In this document: one piece after another, positions 35,557 to 43,995 of the stretch
Layout of the letters: each line of letters opens with the position of its first letter
How positions within the stretch are numbered: position 1 is the first letter of the stretch
NCBI GenBank assembly: GCA_020726335.1
Contig: DYSU01000001.1
Span: 26,183 to 90,182 of the forward strand
Direction: 5' to 3'
Source: Thiomargarita sp.
GTDB taxonomy: Bacteria > Pseudomonadota > Gammaproteobacteria > Beggiatoales > Beggiatoaceae
Length of the DNA: 64,000 nt
Position numbers and translations under genes: made by a program
The notes under the pieces: generated by a model
What the model saw: the letters and a program-made list of their open reading frames with translations, nothing else
Database searches by the model: none
What the model was told of the DNA's origin: nothing

Positions 35557-36678
35557 ATGACAGAGCATATCGGAATTTTAACCGCAGGGGGTGACAGCCC
35601 CGGTTTAAATGCAACCATTCGTGGCATAGGCAAAAGCGCGCTGAATTACCCCAATATGCAGGTTGTCGGCTTTCGTGATGGTTTTCGTGGCTTAGTAGAA
35701 AATCGCACCGTCAGCTTAAACAGTGATTCATTTGCAGGCATCATCTCCCAAGGTGGCACAATTTTAGGCACCAGCCGAGACAAACCGCATAGAATGTTGA
35801 TTGGTGGCACGGTGATGGACATGACCGATGCAATTATTGAAAATTACCATGCCCATCATTTGGATGTATTGGTTTGTTTGGGCGGTGGCGGCACGCAAAA
35901 AAACGCCCTGCATTTACATCAAAACGGCTTAAACGTCATCACCGTGCCAAAAACCATTGACAACGATGTGGCCATGACCGATGTCACCTTTGGTTTTGAC
36001 ACCGCTTTGGGCATTGCCACCGATGCGTTGGACAGATTACACAGCACCGCCCACAGCCATCACCGCATCATTGTGGTGGAAATCATGGGACACCGCGCAG
36101 GTTGGTTGACTTTGGGCGCGGGCATTGCAGGCGGTGCCGATGTGATTTTAATTCCCGAAATTCCCTATGATGTCAACAGCATCGCCGATGCCATTCGCTA
36201 TCGGGTGCGGCGGGGCAAAAAATTCAGCATCGTGGCGGTGGCAGAAGGCGCGATGTCGGTTCAATGTGCCAAAAAATTTTATGCCGCTGAAGACATCATG
36301 CGCAATGCCGACAACAAAAAGGATAAAAAACAAGCCAAAGCCGATTTGGAAGAACTCAAATCAGCCCATGGCAACCATACCTTGGAATTGTCACAACAAT
36401 TGGAAGAATTGACAGGGCTGGAATCCCGCATCACCATTTTGGGTCACTTGCAACGCGGTGGCACACCTTCCGCCGCAGACCGTGTTTTGGCCAGCCGTTT
36501 AGGCACAGCCTGCGTTGATATGATCCAAAACAATCAATTTGGGGTGATGGTGGCTGCGCGTGGTGAAGGAGCAGAAGCCGTGCCTTTAACCGAAGTTGCG
36601 GGCAAACTCAAATTGGTGCCGCTCAATCATCCGTGGATTAAAGCCGCACGGCAGTTGGATACCAATTTAGGGGATTAA
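35557..36678 (+). CDS. 6-phosphofructokinase (ATP or PPi type not settled)
   Basis: A 373-residue phosphofructokinase: [18 protein letters not shown] (1st loop), [12 protein letters not shown] for the nucleotide-binding loop, [13 protein letters not shown], then [19 protein letters not shown] and [21 protein letters not shown]. Position 104 (E. coli numbering) is Gly, an ATP-type residue, while the Lys in PKTIDND is a PPi-type residue. Such mixed forms occur in both groups, so phosphoryl donor must be measured. GGAG seven bases upstream supports ATG 35557. It follows the receiver-kinase gene closely, which may place it in the same transcript. Confidence 0.9.
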   Translation: MTEHIGILTAGGDSPGLNATIRGIGKSALNYPNMQVVGFRDGFRGLVENRTVSLNSDSFAGIISQGGTILGTSRDKPHRMLIGGTVMDMTDAIIENYHAHHLDVLVCLGGGGTQKNALHLHQNGLNVITVPKTIDNDVAMTDVTFGFDTALGIATDALDRLHSTAHSHHRIIVVEIMGHRAGWLTLGAGIAGGADVILIPEIPYDVNSIADAIRYRVRRGKKFSIVAVAEGAMSVQCAKKFYAAEDIMRNADNKKDKKQAKADLEELKSAHGNHTLELSQQLEELTGLESRITILGHLQRGGTPSAADRVLASRLGTACVDMIQNNQFGVMVAARGEGAEAVPLTEVAGKLKLVPLNHPWIKAARQLDTNLGD

Positions 36679-36999
36679 AAAAATATCTACAGAGAACAAC
36701 GCCCATGATGTTATCTGTAGATAAATCAGTATTAAAGAGGAGAAATGGTTGATTGATAAGCTCAAACATCATTCAGCCATACGTTGATTGATGATCAATC
36801 AATCACCGCGCTTTGGTTATCGCAAGTGCAGTGCCAACCCAATCCATTGGGGGTATTAAATTAAAAACAAGTTAAAAATCAAAGTATTATACTTAAATGT
36901 ACGCCTTTTTATCCCTGTAACTTTAAATTGATAACTAAAATGTGCTTGCATTCAGCCACTGGACGCATTTTGCATGGTTAGTTAAAAAAGAATATTCTC
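36679..36999. other. non-coding region between pfk and pilR with inverted repeats
   Basis: This 321-base A+T-rich stretch has no convincing gene. It holds a ten-base inverted repeat, TATCTACAGA (36684-36693) and TCTGTAGATA (36714-36723), a direct copy of TTGATTGAT at 36749-36757, and a 19-base palindrome at 36784-36802. A good ribosome-site-like AAAGAGGAG (36734-36742) precedes a possible short leader: ATG-GTT-GAT-TGA at 36745, or TTG at 36749 reading 12 codons to a stop inside the palindrome. Confidence 0.6.
36784..36802. promoter_or_regulatory. 19-base palindrome (candidate operator) upstream of pilR
   Basis: TTGATTGAT-G-ATCAATCAA is a perfect inverted repeat with a one-base centre. A third copy of the half-site TTGATTGAT occurs at 36749-36757, 35 bases upstream in direct orientation. 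It is about 200 bases before the pilR ATG. It fits a dimeric regulator site, but I cannot name the regulator. Confidence 0.55.
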
Positions 37000-38337
37000 A
37001 TGACAGCGTATTGCTTGGTGGTTGATGACGAACCCGATATTTTAGAATTATTCAGTATCACCTTGGCGCAAATGGGCATTGCCTGCCACACGGCTGGCAA
37101 TCTTCATCAAGCCAAAACCTATTTAACCCAACAAAAATTCCAATTGTGTTTAACCGACATGAAATTGCCCGATGGCAACGGCATTGAATTGGTCAGCCAC
37201 ATCCAACAGCATTATCCCGAATTGCCTGTGGCCATGGTCACCGCCTACGGCAACATGGAAACCGCGATTGCCGCCCTCAAAGCAGGCGCGTTTGACTTTA
37301 TATCCAAACCTGTCGACATTCAAAACATGCGACACATCATTTTGAATGCGTTGAAATTACCTGCGCCTGCGCTGTCCGCCCAAGACAAGAACATGGAATT
37401 GATTGGACAGTCGCCTGCCATCAAACAATTGCGCCGCACTATTGAAAAACTGGCGCGCAGTCAAGCCCCGATTTATATTAACGGCGAATCAGGCACGGGC
37501 AAAGAACGGGTGGCGCAGTTGATTCACAGCCAAGGCGCACGCGCTGACCAGCCGTTTATCCCCGTCAACTGTGGTGCAATTCCCACTGAATTGGTCGAAA
37601 GCGAATTTTTTGGCCATAAAAAAGGCAGTTTCACGGGGGCTGTCAGCAATAAACAGGGCTTGTTTCAAGCGGCGCAAGGTGGCACGCTGTTTTTGGATGA
37701 AATCGCTGATTTAATTTTGCCCATGCAAGTTAAACTGTTGCGCGCAATTCAAGAAAAACGCATTCGCCCTGTCGGCGCAGAAATTGAAATTCCCGTTGAT
37801 GTGCGCATTCTCAGTGCCACCCACAAAGATTTGGCTCAATTGGTCAATCAAGGCTTGTTTCGCCAAGATTTGTTTTATCGCATCAATGTGATTGAAGTCA
37901 ATGTGCCGCCATTGCGCGAACGAACTGAAGACATTCCCTTGTTTTGTGACGCGCTGTTGCAACGCATCATCGGCGGCAAAGACAAGGTTTTACCCAAAAT
38001 CAGTCTTCAAGCACATCAAGCGTTGCTCCGTTATGCTTTTCCGGGCAATGTGCGTGAATTGGAAAACATTTTAGAACGTGCCGTCACTTTATGCGAGAAT
38101 CATTGCATTGAAATGAGTGATTTAAAATTGCCACAAACGGTGGTTTTAACTAAAATGGACAATGAGCTGAACGCTGACAGCAATGCAGGCTTAGACCCTT
38201 TGTTGAACACCATTGAAAAAGAAACCATTTTACACGCCTTGGCGCAAGCGCGCTGGAACAAAACCAAAGCGGCTAAATTATTGGGTATCAGTTTTGGTGC
38301 ATTGCGTTATCGATTGCAAAAATTAAAATTAGAATAA
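37000..38337 (+). CDS. pilR: type IV pilus sigma-54 response regulator PilR
   Basis: A 445-residue NtrC-family activator. Receiver: LVVDDEPDILELFSITL, phospho-acceptor Asp53 in LCLTDMKLPDGNGIELV, and the PilR-typical VAMVTAYGNMETAIAALKAGAFDFISKPVD. AAA+ domain: Walker A GESGTGKE, sigma-54 loop KKGSFTGA, Walker B GGTLFLDEIADL. Fis-type HTH: KTKAAKLLGISFGALRYRLQKL. In contrast to the regulator at 9353 all catalytic motifs are intact. It normally works with the sensor PilS, which is not adjacent here. The next gene is a pilin with a sigma-54-like promoter. No strong ribosome site was seen before ATG 37000. Confidence 0.95.
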   Translation: MTAYCLVVDDEPDILELFSITLAQMGIACHTAGNLHQAKTYLTQQKFQLCLTDMKLPDGNGIELVSHIQQHYPELPVAMVTAYGNMETAIAALKAGAFDFISKPVDIQNMRHIILNALKLPAPALSAQDKNMELIGQSPAIKQLRRTIEKLARSQAPIYINGESGTGKERVAQLIHSQGARADQPFIPVNCGAIPTELVESEFFGHKKGSFTGAVSNKQGLFQAAQGGTLFLDEIADLILPMQVKLLRAIQEKRIRPVGAEIEIPVDVRILSATHKDLAQLVNQGLFRQDLFYRINVIEVNVPPLRERTEDIPLFCDALLQRIIGGKDKVLPKISLQAHQALLRYAFPGNVRELENILERAVTLCENHCIEMSDLKLPQTVVLTKMDNELNADSNAGLDPLLNTIEKETILHALAQARWNKTKAAKLLGISFGALRYRLQKLKLE

Positions 38338-38468
38338 TTGTGGATTATCCGCACTATCTGTGCAAAATCAACAAGCTAAAAAGTTCAACATGATCATCCA
38401 TTATCAATTAAACAAAATAAATCAACGACTTACTATACAAGCTGTTGTTATTTATGCGGTTGTTTTAT

Positions 38469-38484
38469 TGGCGCATTTTTTGAA
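38469..38484 (+). promoter_or_regulatory. candidate sigma-54 promoter for the pilin gene
   Basis: TGGCGCATTTTTTGAA has the -24 GG and -12 spacing of TGGCACG-N4-TTGCA. The GG, the T tract and the TTG are right, but the -12 GC is GA, so it is not perfect. It lies about 98 bases before the pilin ATG and just after pilR, which fits known PilR/sigma-54 control of pilA. Confidence 0.45.
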
Positions 38485-38581
38485 ATTTTATTTTTTCATG
38501 CAGTGTGATGAAGTTCCCCATCAAAAGAGCCACCCTGTTCTAAATCCCATGAAATATAACGACAATAGCAAGGGGTATTAA

Positions 38582-39013
38582 ATGAAAAAACAAGGGTTTA
38601 CCATCATCGAATTGATGATTGTGCTGGCCATTGTTGGCGTAATGAGCGCGATGAGTGTGCCGATTCTCCTTGATTATTTATTGCGCAGCAAAGTAGCGGA
38701 AGCCATGTCTTTGCTGTCAGGCACCAAAGGGGTGTTGATGGAATATTACCAAGACCGCAATGTTTGGCCTGCGTTGACCGTTCTGCAAGCCAAAACCATG
38801 GGCAATTATGTTCAACAAGTGTTCACGGGCGGCACTTATCCCGCGTTTTATGTTGAAGCCGTGATGAAAGCCGAGGGCTTGGGCAAAGCCAACGGTTGTG
38901 CTGTGCGCATCATCTTCCATCTGCCTGAGCGCAGTTGGCGTTGCACCACCGAAGGTACAGCCCGTCCTTTACCCGCCAATTTATTGCCCACGTCATGCCG
39001 TGATTCATTCTAA
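38582..39013 (+). CDS. pilA: type IV pilin (PilA-like)
   Basis: A 143-residue prepilin. The short leader MKKQG is cut before Phe by PilD, giving the mature N-terminus FTIIELMIVLAIVGVM with the Glu at +5. The long hydrophobic helix forms the pilus core. Paired C-terminal cysteines (GCAVRII, WRCTTEG, TSCRDSF) could form the disulfide loop; their spacing is not the classic D-region, so this may be a minor pilin. AAGGGG seven bases upstream supports ATG 38582. The pilR gene upstream and the sigma-54-like promoter support it as PilR target. Confidence 0.88.
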   Translation: MKKQGFTIIELMIVLAIVGVMSAMSVPILLDYLLRSKVAEAMSLLSGTKGVLMEYYQDRNVWPALTVLQAKTMGNYVQQVFTGGTYPAFYVEAVMKAEGLGKANGCAVRIIFHLPERSWRCTTEGTARPLPANLLPTSCRDSF

Positions 39014-39140
39014 CGCACCACGCTTGGCAACCCAAGTAAAGCCACGGTATAATGGTTCAGTGATTTTTTAGCCAGCGTCATGGCGTATTCTGGCGTTGCG
39101 CCACAGCCCCAACCACCTTGTTAAATAAAAAACCTGCCCA

Positions 39141-40403
39141 ATGGACAAAACCTTAAGCCAATGGCTCAGCCAACAAATTAAATTACACCCCAAAGAAATT
39201 GATTTAAGTTTAGAGCGTTGTCACACAGTCGCAGCGCGTTTAGATGTGTTAAACCCTTGTTTTCCCACCATTATCGTTGGCGGCACCAACGGCAAAGGCT
39301 CTAGCGTAGCGATGTTGGCCGCCATTTACCATGCGGCGGGTTTCAAAGTGGGCCGTTATATTTCACCCGAAATCATCCACTACAATGAACGCATCAGTGT
39401 CAACCAACAAAACGCCGACGATGCCAGCATTTGTGCCGCTTTTGCTCAAATTGAACAAGCGCGGGCTGCTGTTTCGCTGACCGTGTTTGAATTTGCCACC
39501 TTGGCCGCTTTGCTGATTTTTCACCAGCAAAGTGTCGATGTGGCGATTTTGGAAGTCGGTTTAGGCGGGCGGCTTGACGCGGTGAACATCATCGCCGCCG
39601 ATGTTGCGCTGGTCACGGCGATGGGTTTAGACCACACCGACCGTTTGGGTCTGACTTTGGATCAGATTGCATTTGAAAAAGCCGGCATTTTTCGTCCCCA
39701 CCGCCCCGCCATTTGCAGCAGTACAACCGTGCCGTTGACCTTGATTGACCATGCGACCACGCACAATGCCGATTTGCAGTTATTAACCCGCGATTTTCAT
39801 TATCAGACAACCGATACGGGTTGGCGATGGACAAACCAACATACCACTTATGATTTACCGTTACCCGCATTGCGCGGCGATTACCAATTGCAAAATGCGG
39901 CGGGGGTGTTGCAAGCCGTGACAGCTTTACAGCCGCGCTTGCCTGTGTCACTGGCGGCCATCAAACACGGTTTGCGCCAAGCGCAAATCACAGGGCGGTT
40001 TCAACAACTGTCACAACAGCCTGTTTGTTTGATTGATGTCGCCCACAACCCATTGGCGGCGCAGGTTTTGGCCACGCAATTGCGCCAACAACGCCACGTC
40101 AAACGCTGGCGGGCGTTGGTTGGCATGTTGAAAGACAAAGATATTTTGGCCACGTTCGCGCCCTTGGCCGACATCATCAGCGAATGGCATTTGTTGGCGT
40201 TGACAGGCGAACGCGCCGCACCCACAGCCTTGCTCGAACAAAACCTGCATCAACTGGGTTTGCGCGCAACGGGCGTGCATCAACATGGCCAAAGTGCGTA
40301 TCAAGCATTAAAAAACGCCTTGTCTGCTGATGAAGGCTTGATTGTTTTTGGTTCATTTCATACCGTGGCCGCTGTGTTGCGCAAGGATCAACATGTCATC
40401 TAA
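39141..40403 (+). CDS. folC: bifunctional dihydrofolate/folylpolyglutamate synthase
   Basis: A 420-residue Mur-ligase-fold enzyme that adds glutamate to dihydropteroate and to folates. The ATP loop GGTNGKGSS is at about 48-56, with YISPEIIHYNERI and the GLDHTDRLGLTLDQIAFEKAGIF segment, and LIDVAHNPLAAQVLA in the C-terminal domain. The accD gene often upstream of folC is absent. Its last 11 bases overlap the start of yejF. Confidence 0.95.
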   Translation: MDKTLSQWLSQQIKLHPKEIDLSLERCHTVAARLDVLNPCFPTIIVGGTNGKGSSVAMLAAIYHAAGFKVGRYISPEIIHYNERISVNQQNADDASICAAFAQIEQARAAVSLTVFEFATLAALLIFHQQSVDVAILEVGLGGRLDAVNIIAADVALVTAMGLDHTDRLGLTLDQIAFEKAGIFRPHRPAICSSTTVPLTLIDHATTHNADLQLLTRDFHYQTTDTGWRWTNQHTTYDLPLPALRGDYQLQNAAGVLQAVTALQPRLPVSLAAIKHGLRQAQITGRFQQLSQQPVCLIDVAHNPLAAQVLATQLRQQRHVKRWRALVGMLKDKDILATFAPLADIISEWHLLALTGERAAPTALLEQNLHQLGLRATGVHQHGQSAYQALKNALSADEGLIVFGSFHTVAAVLRKDQHVI

Positions 40404-42009
40404 ACCTTTGTTATCCATTGAAAATTTATCGTTAGAAATGGGTCGTTTTGCCCCGCGCAACCCAGTAACCCATAAGGTCAATTTGCACCTTCATGCGGGC
40501 GAAAAAGTGGCCTTGGTCGGTGAATCAGGCTCGGGCAAGTCGGTCACGGCGTTGTCGGTATTGCGTTTGCACGACAAGCAAACCTGTCATTATGCCAGCG
40601 GCTCATGTTGGTTTTCGGGCAAAGATTTGTTGGCTTGCTCTGACAGCGCGTTGCGCCAGATTCGCGGCAAAGACATTGCGATGATTTTTCAAGAGCCGAT
40701 GACTTCACTCAACCCCGTTTATCCGATTGGCACGCAGGTGATGGAAGCGTTGTTGTTGCATGAAAACATCAGCAAAAGCCAAGCGCGCCAACGGGCGATT
40801 GAATTATTGCAACGCACAGGCATTGACCATGCTGAAAAACGCATGGCCGCGTTTCCGCATATGTTGTCGGGCGGCCAACGTCAGCGGGTGATGATTGCCA
40901 TGGCTTTGGCCTGTCAGCCTAAATTATTGATTGCCGATGAACCTACCACGGCATTGGATGTCACCATTCAACTACAAATCATTGAATTGCTTGAAGATTT
41001 ACAAAAAGAAACGGGAATGGCGGTGCTGTTGATTAGCCATGACTTGAATGTGGTGCGCCGTTTTGCCGAGCGCATTTATGTGATGCAAAACGGTGAAATA
41101 GTGGAAGAAGCGCAAACTGAACAATTGTTCAACGCGCCCAAACACCCTTATACCCAACGTTTGTTGCACAGCCGTCCACAACCTTGTGTGGATTTGCCTG
41201 TGGTCAATCCGAAAAACAAAGCCCCGTTGTTGCAGGCGGAAGGCTTGACCTGCCATTTTTCGCTCAAACAAGGTTTTTTCAAGCGGGTGGTGGGCGAAGT
41301 GCGGGCGGTGGATGATGTGACGCTGGCTTTATACGAAGGCGAAACCTTGGGCATTGTCGGTGAATCAGGTTCAGGCAAAACCACATTGGGTTTGTGCCTG
41401 TTGCGCTTGCAAGCGTGTACAGGTCAAATTCAATTTGAAGGCTGCCCGTTACATCAGCGCAATCAACAACAATTACGCCCGTTGCGCAAATTTTTTCAAG
41501 TGGTGTTTCAAGACCCGTATTCTTCGCTGTCGCCACGGATGACGATTGAAGACATCGTGGGCGAAGGTTTGAAAATTCATTTTCCCCAACTCAACAAAGC
41601 CCAGCGGCGTGAACGAATTATTGAGATATTACAAGAAGTTGGTTTAAGTGCCGCTATTTTAAGCCGCTATCCACATGAATTTTCAGGCGGTCAACGCCAA
41701 CGCATTGCGATTGCGCGGGTGGTGATTTTAGAGCCAAAATTGATTTTGCTGGATGAACCGACCAGCGCGCTGGATGTGTCGATTCAAAAACAAGTGCTTG
41801 AATTATTGCGTAAATTACAGCGCAAACACCAAATCAGCTATTTGTTCATCAGCCATGATTTGGCGGTGGTGCGCGCCATGGCACATCGGGTGATTGTGAT
41901 GCAACACGGCCAGTTTGTCGAACAAGGTCCAACCGAAGAGCTGTTTTTGCGCCCCAAACAGCCTTATACCCGCACGCTGTTGCAAGCGTCGCTGGTCAAC
42001 GTTGTTTGA
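40393..42009 (+). CDS. yejF: peptide ABC transporter ATP-binding protein, fused dual-domain (YejF type)
   Basis: A 538-residue protein with two complete ATPase domains. First: Walker A GESGSGKSVTAL, signature LSGGQRQRVMIA, Walker B LLIADEPT. Second: GESGSGKTTLGL, FSGGQRQRIAIA, LILLDEPT. Both end with the Opp/Dpp C-terminal motif (APKHPYTQRLLHSRP; RPKQPYTRTLLQAS). This fused form is typical of YejF and GsiA. The matching yejE-like permease is 22 kb away, on the other strand. ATG 40393 overlaps the folC stop by 11 bases. Its 3' end overlaps the convergent coiled-coil gene by 14 bases. Confidence 0.93.
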   Translation: MSSKPLLSIENLSLEMGRFAPRNPVTHKVNLHLHAGEKVALVGESGSGKSVTALSVLRLHDKQTCHYASGSCWFSGKDLLACSDSALRQIRGKDIAMIFQEPMTSLNPVYPIGTQVMEALLLHENISKSQARQRAIELLQRTGIDHAEKRMAAFPHMLSGGQRQRVMIAMALACQPKLLIADEPTTALDVTIQLQIIELLEDLQKETGMAVLLISHDLNVVRRFAERIYVMQNGEIVEEAQTEQLFNAPKHPYTQRLLHSRPQPCVDLPVVNPKNKAPLLQAEGLTCHFSLKQGFFKRVVGEVRAVDDVTLALYEGETLGIVGESGSGKTTLGLCLLRLQACTGQIQFEGCPLHQRNQQQLRPLRKFFQVVFQDPYSSLSPRMTIEDIVGEGLKIHFPQLNKAQRRERIIEILQEVGLSAAILSRYPHEFSGGQRQRIAIARVVILEPKLILLDEPTSALDVSIQKQVLELLRKLQRKHQISYLFISHDLAVVRAMAHRVIVMQHGQFVEQGPTEELFLRPKQPYTRTLLQASLVNVV

Positions 42010-42919
42010 CGGTCAATAATTTGTTTTCCAGCCGTTCAATCGCTTTGCGTTCGCGTTCAGCCGCGCTTTCGGCTTTTATCACCCGTTGGCGTAAATCGTG
42101 AAGCTCGCTTTTGCTGGTTTTTAATTCAGTCTCTAATTGTTTGATGTTTTTCTGATAGAAGCTGACTTGCATCTCCGCTTGGGTTTGCAAATTGCTGATG
42201 CGTTTGTTGGCTTCTTCTAGGTTTTTTTGCAGGCCTTCGGTTTTTTCTTGCGCTGATTTTAAATGGCCTTTGAGTTGAATCACTTCATGAAAAGCCTGTT
42301 CTTTTTGATTTTGCACTTCAGTGGACAAGGTTTCCGCCACCGTGGCTTTGTGGGTTTCCATTCGCAATTGGTTGCTGACTTTGGCCAATTCTTCTTCTAA
42401 ATGTTGAATTTCTTGTTCATTTTGGCGGTTGTGGTATTGTTGCAACTGAAGTGCTTGTTGCACGTTTTGTAAGCGGTCTTGTTCATCTTGGGCTTGTAAA
42501 TGGTCTTTTTCAATTTGTTTTTGCAATAAATTGCGGTGTTCAGTTATCCGCCCTAAATCTAAAGTCAACTGCTTGATTTCGTCCAAAAATTTGCTGTTTT
42601 TAGCATTCAATTCCGCTTGTTGTTGTTGGCTGGCGCGTAAATCACTGGAACGCTGTTCAATGCTTTTTTCCAACAGTTGATTGGCTTTATCCAATTGATT
42701 GTAATCGGCCACCAACAGATTGTATTTTTCTTTTAAGCTCTCTAATTCATTGAATATAATATCATATTTTTTGCTTAAGGTGTTTTGCTCGCGTTCCCAA
42801 TGGTTTTTTATTTCTGCACGGTTCTCAGCCAATATTCGTTCAACTTCAGCCCACATCGCTTGCAACAGATTGTCGTGTTGTTCGGTGATTACTTCAGGAA
42901 TTTTAAATTTCTGTGCCAT
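41996..42919 (-). CDS. coiled-coil protein of unknown function beside pilU
   Basis: A 307-residue protein that is almost entirely coiled coil (heptads from about 30 to 300, very rich in Gln, Glu, Lys and Leu). No signal peptide, membrane helix or DNA-binding domain was recognised; the first 25 residues (KFKIPEVITEQHDNLLQAMW) may be a short globular or docking piece. It follows pilU by nine bases on the same strand, so a role in pilus or motility machinery, or in cell-pole organisation, is possible but not shown. Confidence 0.75.
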   Translation of the reverse strand: MAQKFKIPEVITEQHDNLLQAMWAEVERILAENRAEIKNHWEREQNTLSKKYDIIFNELESLKEKYNLLVADYNQLDKANQLLEKSIEQRSSDLRASQQQQAELNAKNSKFLDEIKQLTLDLGRITEHRNLLQKQIEKDHLQAQDEQDRLQNVQQALQLQQYHNRQNEQEIQHLEEELAKVSNQLRMETHKATVAETLSTEVQNQKEQAFHEVIQLKGHLKSAQEKTEGLQKNLEEANKRISNLQTQAEMQVSFYQKNIKQLETELKTSKSELHDLRQRVIKAESAAERERKAIERLENKLLTVKQR

Positions 42920-42928
42920 AAAAGCGTC

Positions 42929-43987
42929 CTAGCCAAAATTAATACGGGCTTCCAAATTGGTGCGTGAATCGGCGTTATTCAAAGCGGCCTCAAGGCTGAT
43001 TCTACCCTCTTTATACAAGGTATGCAAAGCTTGATCGAAGGTTTGCATCCCCGCCGCGCCGCTGTTTTCCATCGCTTCTTTAATGGAATTGATTTCCCCT
43101 TTTAAAATCAAATTGGCGATGTGCGGTGTATTCAGCATCACTTCAATGGCCGCGCAACGTTTGCCTTTGACATCAGGCACCAAGCGTTGCGACAACACGG
43201 CGCGCAAATTGAGCGATAAATCCATGAACAATTGTTTGTGCATTTGCATTGGAAACATGTTGATCACCCGTTCCATCGCTTGGTTGGCGTTGTTGGCGTG
43301 CAAAGTGGACACCGCCAAATGGCCGGTGTTGGACAGCTCCAACGCCGCTTCCATGGTTTCACGTTCTCGAATTTCGCCGATTAAAATCACGTCAGGGGCT
43401 TCGCGCAAAGATGATTTAAGCGCGCTGGCATAGCTTTCAGTGTCCACCCCCACTTCACGCTGGTTGACCACTGCCATTTGATGGGGATGATAAAATTCCA
43501 CAGGGTCTTCAATGGTCAAAATGTGGTCAGGCGATTGGGCATTGCGGTGGTTGAGCATCGCCGCCAAAGTGGTGGATTTGCCCGAGCCTGTCCCACCCAC
43601 CATCAAAATCAGCCCGCGCTTTTGCATGATTAAATCCAGCAACACGGGCGGCGTTCCCAATTGGGCGGCGGTGGGAATTTTAGAAGGAATTAAGCGCAAC
43701 ACCATGCCGACAAAGCCTTTTTGATAAAAAGCATTGACCCGAAAACGGCCACTGTCGTCAGGCATACTGATGGCAAAATCCAAGTCACGACGGTCTTCAA
43801 ATTGCTCAATTTGTTCTTCATTCATGATGCCATAAGCGGCGGCTTTGGTCGCTTTTGGTGTGAGCAATTCTTTGCCTAAGTTTTTGATTTTGCCATCTAT
43901 TTTAACTTTCACATGGGCATTGACTGAAAAAAACAAATCTGAGCAATCATTTTTAATCATGTATTTCAGATAAGGGATAATGTCCAT
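42929..43987 (-). CDS. pilU: type IV pilus retraction ATPase, PilU type
   Basis: A 352-residue secretion-type ATPase. Walker A GGTGSGKSTTLAAML, ILTIEDPVEFYH (Asp box), VILIGEIRERETMEAAL (Walker B) and the His box HLAVSTLHANNA are all present. The C-terminal EGRISLEAALNNADSRTNL and the length favour PilU over PilT. PilU works with PilT to pull pili in; pilT is not in this window. Nine bases separate it from the coiled-coil gene downstream. ATG 43987 lies eight bases after the alpha-2-macroglobulin stop, so both may be on one message. Confidence 0.9.
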   Translation of the reverse strand: MDIIPYLKYMIKNDCSDLFFSVNAHVKVKIDGKIKNLGKELLTPKATKAAAYGIMNEEQIEQFEDRRDLDFAISMPDDSGRFRVNAFYQKGFVGMVLRLIPSKIPTAAQLGTPPVLLDLIMQKRGLILMVGGTGSGKSTTLAAMLNHRNAQSPDHILTIEDPVEFYHPHQMAVVNQREVGVDTESYASALKSSLREAPDVILIGEIRERETMEAALELSNTGHLAVSTLHANNANQAMERVINMFPMQMHKQLFMDLSLNLRAVLSQRLVPDVKGKRCAAIEVMLNTPHIANLILKGEINSIKEAMENSGAAGMQTFDQALHTLYKEGRISLEAALNNADSRTNLEARINFG

Positions 43988-43995
43988 TAGAATCC

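Noticed and set aside
36930-36985. Sigma-54-like TGGACGCATTTTGCA before pilR
   Set aside because: The GG to GC spacing is one base too short, so I did not call it a sigma-54 promoter.
38360-38581. 73-codon frame (GTG start) between pilR and the pilin gene
   Set aside because: It overlaps the candidate sigma-54 promoter, has no ribosome site and a composition expected from A+T-rich non-coding DNA, although it has a hydrophobic stretch.
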